Origin: Gnetum montanum
Lineage: Eukaryota > Streptophyta > Gnetopsida > Gnetales > Gnetaceae
Reading direction: 5' to 3'
DNA length: 64,000 nt
NCBI GenBank assembly: GCA_015680685.1
Contig: MNCI01000556.1
Span: forward strand, 1,449,674 to 1,513,673
Positions 58,042 through 64,000 of this stretch are shown piece after piece. Numbering within the stretch: position 1 is the first letter of the stretch; each line of letters begins with the position of its first letter. The position numbers were made by a program, and so were the translations under genes. The notes beneath the pieces are model-generated. The model made no database searches, was not told the origin of the DNA, and saw only the letters and a list, made by a program, of their open reading frames with translations.

Positions 58042-58530
58042 TATAATGTCCAAAAACATCGGTGGCTAGAACACTGACAAGTCAGTGGGCTTCTACCCTA
58101 ACCCTAAATCCTTGCAAGGGCCATGCTAGAAAATAGAAATGATGTGCCCTAAATATTCTAGTCAATCAAACAAGGACTTACGTGATGTTAGAATAACCAT
58201 GTGTAATAGGGGATTACACTGTGTTGCATGTAGACACCAAGGCTAGCTAAGCTAGAGTATAGCAAGGAGTCTCAACTTGAAAATAATGATGTGAGTGTGA
58301 AAATATGTATCAAATAGTAGAAAAATGCAAGAGTTATGATTAATATTGAAGAAAAATTCTTGGAAAAGAAATGAAATAGAGCTTGAAAACAAATAAATGC
58401 ACTACCCTAAAACTAGGGAGTGTAAATTTTGCTAGACAGAAGGTAAGGATGGTATGTAGCATCAGATAGGAAAAGTGGTAGCATAGTAGTGTAGTCATAG
58501 TCTATAGGACATCTATAATGTGAAGCTAGC
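58042..58530 (-). mobile_element. Element 2 5' LTR, truncated by Element 3
   Basis: Matches 31,109-31,570 of the 3' LTR: the GTCCAAAAACATCGGTGGC start, GTCAGTGGGC, the GACTTACGTGATGTTAG block and AGCATAGTAGTGTAGTCAT. The match stops at GTGAAGCTAG (58,530), where Element 3's LTR starts. The TATA box and U3 part are therefore not here and should lie beyond Element 3, outside the window. Confidence 0.7.
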
Positions 58531-60536
58531 TAAAACACCACTAATTCCAGGCTCTCATGACTTAGCACCAGAGCATTGAAACTTGGGCAAAAATTCTCTA
58601 AGTCTGATGTCATAGTATGTCGCGTAGATAGTGTGGCACCCTGGAAGTCCTAACGTCTGCAAAGTTTTTTCTAAGTTTGTCTACCATGCTCCTTGGCATA
58701 GTCAGTGTAGCATCCATTTCCAAGGCTATTTTTCACAATAAGGACACTAAGGATGGACTAAATTGTACGACAAATTTTCTATCTTCCAGGCCATCAAGCT
58801 TGCTATGCTCTCTAGTCTACCCAGCTTGACACATGTCCCAGTTGCCAGTCCACCCAGATGCTAGGCTAGGAGTTGTCAAAAGTGTTTAGGATGGAGAAAA
58901 TATTTTGGAAATATCTTTGGACCTGTTACACTCTGTTATGCTACACAACATAGATAGCATAATAGGCCATGTGGGACTAAAATTTTCCTAAGTGTTGGAT
59001 CAAACATGGAAGGTGCATTTGGCAATTCTTCAACCTCCAAGACTACCTTTCCTACTTCATCCTCAAAGCATGATTAGCATCCCATGTCAAAGAATTACAA
59101 GTTTGGTAAAAATTCATTCAAAATTAGATGTTACACTGTGCTACACTACATAGCATAGACAACATAGCAAAGCTGCCAAGGTAAAAAATCTCCCAAGTAT
59201 GAAATAAAGAGGTATCAAGCTCTTTCAACATGAAAAGTGTAGTTTCTGGTTGTTGGAGTTGCTTTCCTTGCTAAATCTCATAGTGGTGTTTTTAATTTTT
59301 AATGAAATTCATTGGAAAATGATGCTACACTATGCATCATAGACAACGTAGTAGGACAAAACTACAAATTTTCTTTAAGTGTTCATTCTACACTTTGTTA
59401 CACTAGACAACGTAGACCATGTAACACTTGGAAAAAGTTTCCAAAAGTTCCTAGATCTCATCATCAACCTTCATTCCTACTTCAGCATCTCTTTGGCAAC
59501 CAAAATCAGAAGTTTTTCTTATTTTTGAATCCCCTATTGGTCCTCAAAGTTGTCCCTATGCTAGACCCTACTTGGAAGAGGAGGGAAGACGTAGTCTCGG
59601 AGCATAAGCTCTAATTTGCATTTGTTCTAGGAATTTTTGTAAGTACATGGTAGTTCTTCAAACTTTGGCACATGTGGTTTCAGCAATATGGTAACAGTTT
59701 GATAGATTTTCAGTCCTTTTTCTTGTTTTGCAGTGCATAACACCATTGGGTATAATAATTTAAGTGTAGCATATCAGCGGGACACATTCATGATTATGCT
59801 ACATGGGACCTAGCGCACGTGGCATCCAAGCCATGTTTTTCCTCGAACCCTAGCTCTATAAATACCCCAGTAATTGACATTCTAATGGTTAGCTTCATAG
59901 TTGGCTTTGGTAGGTAATTAGAAAGAAAAAGGTTGATGAGTGGCAAATCTCAGTATTAAGAGCATTTCTAATGTCTACCTCACTCCTGAACTTGAACATG
60001 ATAGTTGCACCTCACACCCACATAGCGTAGTAACTGCTAGCCCAACAAGCTTCAACTACTTTCTCTTAGCATCGCATCTGTAATGACCTAAAAACTGTGA
60101 CCATGTTACCTTGATGTCTAGCTATGCCTGTCTAACATTGTGTACTAGTTGTACACATCATTTGATCAAAATTCATATTCCCCAATCTTGGGGCAGCGCA
60201 TTTCATCACTTGCACTATCATTTTATTTTTCTACAACACATATTTTAAATTCTTATCATACCTATTTATTTCTATTATCATGATGCACACACATTGATAC
60301 TATCTCATTGTTATGCATGTTACATTCTTGCTTATTCCAACTCCTACATGTGACGCTCTAAAATCATTATTTGCAAATGGTTATTGGACACCACATAAGT
60401 CCCTGACTAATCAACCAGATCATTTAGGGTGCCCTCTTTCCATTGTCTCTATCATGGCCCTCCCACAGATTTGGGCTAAGATAGTGCACCTATTGAACTT
60501 TTGGTGTTCTAGCCATCGATTTTTTCAGATGCTACA
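58531..60536 (+). mobile_element. Element 3 5' LTR
   Basis: About 2.0 kb, ending GATGCTACA just before the primer site. U3 (58,600-59,480) has repeated TGCTACACTACATAGCATAGACAAC-like palindromic blocks and CTAAGTGTTGG motifs. The TATA box TATAAATA is at 59,857-59,864 in CTCTATAAATACCCC, the same context as the TATA boxes of Elements 1 and 2. Confidence 0.7.
59857..59864 (+). promoter_or_regulatory. TATA box of the Element 3 LTR
   Basis: TATAAATA followed by CCCC. The equivalent minus-strand boxes in Elements 1 and 2 read CCCTATAAATACCC (23,926 and 31,789). Conserved context and location between the U3 array and R/U5 support it. Confidence 0.65.
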
Positions 60537-60541
60537 ATTTT

Positions 60542-60560
60542 TGGTGTTAGAAGAAGGGCC
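60542..60560 (+). promoter_or_regulatory. Element 3 primer-binding site
   Basis: TGGTGTTAGAAGAAGGGCC lies six bases after the LTR end, and is a member of the same family as the other three sites in the window. Confidence 0.75.
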
Positions 60561-61700
60561 TAAACCTTCATGTTCCTTTTATGTGCCATGGATAGTCCTA
60601 TGTGCTTTTTGTACCTCCATCACTCGCAATAATCTTGTGTAAATGTAAGCCTTGTGCACTTGCTATGGTAGTAGCTAGATCATAGGCCAATGTAAGGGTT
60701 GTTTATGTTTCAATTGATATAGTTGGGTTCTAGTTGACGGTTCCCCTGGAACCACATAAGACAAAAAGCCCAAATCTATGTTCTACATTAAGCTCTTTAT
60801 GTTCCATGTATCATGACACATATAGTGTAACACATGTAGTGTAAGAACCCTGTTAGTGTGATAGTCCTACCTAACATAACGAGTGTAACTACACAAGTTA
60901 CTATTTTTTCAACATTTTTAGACTTTGCAATTTTTGGCCTCTTTTTGGTGCAGCTTACCTATTTAAGCGTTTTAACTCAAAATTTACTATATTCCACCAA
61001 TTCTCTTAAGTTTCTTTACTTATTATGTATTTTTTCACACAGTAAAGATGAACCCACCTAGCACCTCAGCTACCACCTTGAGCTTGGAGATAGCTCATCC
61101 ATTGTAACATGTGATGGCTCTTGAATGACCACTTAGCCTAGTGCACCCACAATGGTAGTCTCTTCAACTATAGCATCAATCACCTAAATGCATGGCATGT
61201 GATGAGGAGTAATATAAATTCTTATGTGCAAAGATCCAAGCAGGCCTATCATTGGACTGTCAAGAATTTGAAGAAAAGTGCAACATTGAAATTATTCACT
61301 AGAATGGAAGTGAGTTCCTTCCTACTCTTGATTCCATCATAGCACTCACTAAAATATTTTAGTGGATATTGAACCAACATATTCAACTAAGTTAGTAAAA
61401 AGAGCAAGACACAGTGTCTCACTATGAGGAAACCCTTCATGATGGGCAAGAGGATTTTGAGTTCCATTCTGAAGGTGATGGCCTACTCTATGCTACAACC
61501 TCATGGTCCACCTCTATATTTATTTCACACCAATCATAATACTCCATCTCTTTTGTCATAGCTACAACACTTCCATAGTTCAAACCTTCCTTGGTGGTAG
61601 GAAGCCATCAAATGTTTTCAACGCAATAGCATGTAGGTCCTTTAGCCTCCTTTCCCTTTAGTACTCCTTCATAGTCTATTTAGTTTTCTCAACCAACATC
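60561..61700 (+). other. Element 3 leader, no supported gene
   Basis: This leader lies between primer site and gag. A region near 61,050-61,500 shows weak gag-like N-terminal coding (MNPPSTSATTLSLE-type Ser/Thr-rich sequence after AGTAAAG at 61,042) but with stops. Nothing else is recognised. Confidence 0.4.
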
Positions 61701-61720
61701 TATGATGCCTACATTACCAT

Positions 61721-63380
61721 ATGTACACACATGACTATGTCATAATTGCAAATGAGCCCTACCTCCATTACCTCCTCTATGCCAATTCCACCACTAGTAG
61801 TAGATTCAACCTCAACTGCATGGTGGGAAACGACATCCTTTCCTACTTTCCAGTCATATCAGATACCACAATATATCCAACCCCAAACATACCAAGCTTC
61901 ACATATGGTATAGCCAACTATAGGGTTGTGGGCTACTTTGACAACGAGGTAGGTACCCATTCCCATAGCACCACCAATGGTAGTTTCTCTAGTGACACCA
62001 CCCACAGGGTTGTGAGCTACTCAAATAGTGCCACCGATGGGAACTACTTCAACAACAGCACCAATGGGAATGGTAGCTACACTAATAGCACCACCAATGA
62101 TGGCTACTCTGATGATGTCATTGGTAGTCCAACTAATGCAACCTTTTGTACCACCTCTGGGTATAGACCAAGCCTTTCAACTTATTCAAACCTCACTAAT
62201 GAAGTCAAGCAGCTTAAAGCTACCAAATTTGAAATAGTCCATGTAATGGACTTTTATCAGGATGATCCTATTAGCCCCATCATGCCTTTGCTCACATTGC
62301 CTCTCAAGGTACAACTTCCCCAGTTTACAAAATACAATGGAGAGGGTGATCGAAACACTCATCTAGTTACTTTTTGATTCGAGTCCTTATTATTACAACT
62401 ATGATGACATGTGATCATTTATGTTTTTTCCATGTCATTGACTGGAAAATATATAGAATGGTATCGTGCACTTCCTCATACGTCTATTTCAACACTAAAA
62501 GAATTGCTAAGTTAGTTTGTCACTCACTTCAAGTACAACTTGAATCCAAAAGTGACCTTAGACTAACTCATGAATGTCAAACAATAACCATTAGAACTTT
62601 TCCAGAAATTCATATAATGCTGGAGTGCTAACTTCAATGAAATTCATGAGCCAATTGCTGAAGCCCATCTATTAGCCATTTTCAAGGGTGCTATGAATGA
62701 TTTTATCAAATCTAAGCTATACTATTTAGCACCATGCACCCTTAGTTAGGATTTTTCATAGATAAAGAGTATACAAGATGTAGTAGAGGCTAGTAGAGTT
62801 CTATCTTATATAGCTTACAAAAACACACATGCAAAGAAAGAGAAGGAAAAGGGAAAGGCTGCAACAACCACTATGGCCATTATAGCTAATGAAACCAAGC
62901 CTAATAACAACAAGTAGGGTACCAAAATGCCTAAGTCCACAACCACTATAGGTAAAACATCAATCTATAGCAACATGGAAGCTAGGAAACCTCCAGTGTC
63001 AATGGCCATGGCACAAACTTTGTCAAGGTCAAATTTTGAGCGTATTGACCACTCAAAACACACTTCATTTCCAATTAAGCCATTAGAGCTATTAGATCAA
63101 ATGTTGAGTGTTGGGTGCATTCAATATAAGAAAATGTTAGAGGAGGCCTGCAAACAGCATGAGAGGTATTGTGAGATCCTTCGAGACCCCTCTATAGCTA
63201 TGCCTAAGGATCCTCCAGTGCCTAGAATTTTAGGCTAGAATTCTTCTATAATTATCACCAATTTTGTGGCCATGACATGGACTACTACTTGGCATTGAAA
63301 GATGAAATTCAATGTATGATTGATCAAGGTAACTTGATCCTTGACAAAAATAGTCATGTCTGACTAGAAAACCAATCTAT
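61721..63380 (+). pseudogene. Element 3 gag
   Basis: The first open part (218 codons, 61,721-62,377) has a Ser/Thr/Asn/Tyr/Gly-rich repetitive N-terminus. The conserved start of the gag core follows: LSTYSNLTNEVKQLKATKFEIVHVMDFYQDDPISPIMPLLTLP, then YNGEGDRNTHLVTF. After one shift come MEWYRALPHTSISTLKELL (~62,460), NSHLLAIFKGAMNDFIKSKLYYLAP (~62,700), a Lys-rich stretch (HAKKEKEKGKAATT) and, near 63,290, YYLALKDEIQCMIDQGNLI. The last resembles the short conserved motif before protease in Tat-like Gag. It is the best kept of the three related gag copies but still has several stops. Confidence 0.82.
61950..62135 (+). repeat. AATAGCACCACCAATGG-type repeats in gag
   Basis: A 36-48-base unit built around AGCACCACCAATGG-(AG)C-ACT repeats about five times and gives the STTNGS / NSATDGN / NSTNGNGS / NSTTNDG peptide pattern. 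This is a low-complexity N-terminal extension of gag. Confidence 0.65.
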
Positions 63381-64000
63381 GAATGTCTATAAGGACTTTT
63401 TGAATGCTAATAGTGTAGGCTATACCATTAACGCTATTAGTGTTGACAATAATGTAGAAGCAACACATAAGCTGTTTATGGTTCATGCACCATCTCAAGG
63501 TGCTAAAGCTTCAATGTCACCTAGGTCACAGCCCCCTTTTGTCATTAAAATATCATCCCAGGGGCCCATCACATCTTTTGTAATTAAGGCCCCTCAACAT
63601 GCCTCTACAACAACTTAGGCACTTTTGTTATAAGAGTGCCAAAGCATACAAACTCACCACCTACCCAGAGTCTAGTGATTGGAACTGCATCACAACCTTC
63701 TCACCTAAGGAAATGTGATAAGTATCTATTTGAAAAAATGACTAGGGAATGCATTACAATAGGCCCCCCTAAGCCAACCCCCTTATCATCAGTTCCCATG
63801 GCAACATTACCTAAAGATAAGATGTAAATGCATTCAAAACAAGCAAATACCAAAGTCCATAAGCCCACTACTCTAACAAAGGTCAAGTCTTCTCCTCCTT
63901 AGGAAATATATCTTTCAAGACATATAGAGGAAACAAAAACCACCAAACACATGGATAGTAGACAAGATTTCTTAGATACACTAACATAGGTTAGATAAGC
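63381..64000 (+). pseudogene. Element 3 post-gag coding, start of protease region
   Basis: Plus-strand open pieces (63,379-63,618 and 63,636-63,827) read Pro/Ser/Thr-rich linkers (SMSPRSQPPFVIKISSQGP; CDKYLFEKMTRECITIGPPKPTPL). No catalytic DSGA has appeared by the window end. This is probably the Gag-protease linker of Element 3. Confidence 0.45.

Larger units (their letters stand above)
31109..58530 (-). mobile_element. Element 2: Tat-lineage Ty3/gypsy, broken by insertions
   Basis: Read from right to left: a truncated 5' LTR (58,530-58,042), primer site, gag (~56,960-55,960), [plus-strand insert 48.1-55.5 kb], RT and first RNase H (47.6-46.31 kb), [Nested Element 46,304-36,752], second RNase H and integrase (36.75-34.88 kb), motif cluster, 3' untranslated region and 3' LTR (33,011-31,109). 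Two RNase H domains between RT and integrase are a known mark of the Tat lineage. The pieces rejoin exactly across the Nested Element. Element 3 cut the 5' LTR at 58,530, so Element 2 should continue beyond the window. Confidence 0.8.
58531..64000 (+). mobile_element. Element 3: plus-strand Tat-like element, runs off the window
   Basis: LTR 58,531-60,536, primer site 60,542 and gag from ~61,720 are all in plus orientation. The LTR start TAAAACACCACTAATTCCAGG matches the Element 2 LTR start TGAAACACCACCAATTTCAAGG with TG changed to TA. The element entered Element 2's LTR in the opposite orientation, so two related gag genes now point away from each other. The 3' end, and the right-hand target duplicate of the CTAGC at 58,526-58,530, are outside the window. 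Confidence 0.72.

Noticed and set aside
61721-62377. The 218-codon open frame as an intact host gene for a Ser/Thr/Asn-rich protein
   Set aside because: Its second half matches the gag core seen at 56.7 kb and the coding continues, shifted, through further gag motifs. It is the gag N-terminus of Element 3.
1-64000. tRNA, rRNA or organelle-derived inserts
   Set aside because: I looked for tRNA cloverleaf signatures (GGTTCGAATCC-like) and conserved rRNA or plastid coding on both strands and saw none that I could support. A tRNAscan or organelle BLAST would settle it.

Overview
The window looks like intergenic DNA from a large-genome seed plant, most likely a gymnosperm such as a conifer. That is an inference from content: stacked, heavily decayed Ty3/gypsy LTR retrotransposons with long LTRs, plant-type gene fragments (alpha-amylase, aminoacylase-1) and intron-bearing degenerate exons. 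I see no intact host gene, rRNA, tRNA or CRISPR array. Almost every long reading frame is a retroelement remnant. One assembly gap of 18 N lies at 13,320-13,337.

Layout. 1-9.7 kb: AT-rich DNA with two copies of a 0.93-kb LTR-like repeat (946-1,876 and 8,802-9,743), a minus-strand alpha-amylase pseudogene (4,512-6,500) interrupted by an LTR-like insertion, and a 0.45-kb tandem duplication (7,762-8,685). 9.7-12.3 kb: a minus-strand gypsy relic with protease and integrase tail but no reverse transcriptase. 13.6-15.6 kb: minus-strand RT and integrase debris of a Tat-like element. 16,022-24,725: Element 1, minus strand, gag-protease only, between two ~1.5-kb LTRs. 25.4-28.0 kb: a ~180-bp tandem array whose units can form hairpins. 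28.4-30.6 kb: a spliced, HAD/FCP1-phosphatase-like pseudogene, with a second copy at 49.6-50.0 kb.

31,109-58,530: Element 2, a minus-strand Tat-lineage Ty3/gypsy element (gag; RT-RNase H; second RNase H; integrase) broken by later insertions. The best defined is the Nested Element at 36,752-46,304 (plus strand, 9,553 bp). It has 3.5-kb LTRs, a perfect 5-bp target duplication (CTATG), a primer-binding site, a polypurine tract and a gag-protease frame. It sits inside Element 2 between the first and second RNase H domains. A gene-like plus-strand block with a palindromic ~190-bp array (48.1-55.5 kb) separates Element 2 gag from its RT. At 58,531 a plus-strand relative, Element 3, has entered Element 2's LTR and runs off the window with its own LTR, primer site and gag.

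Elements 1, 2, 3 and the Nested Element share one primer-binding-site family (TGGTGCTAGAAGGAGG-like), so they are related. The most unusual item is the Nested Element: both of its LTRs carry a ~100-codon fragment of a plant aminoacylase-1 (M20) gene with the same in-frame stop, so a host gene piece was captured into an LTR and copied with the element. Long tandem arrays of palindromic motifs, several of them upstream of a TATA box, recur in unrelated sequence forms across the window.
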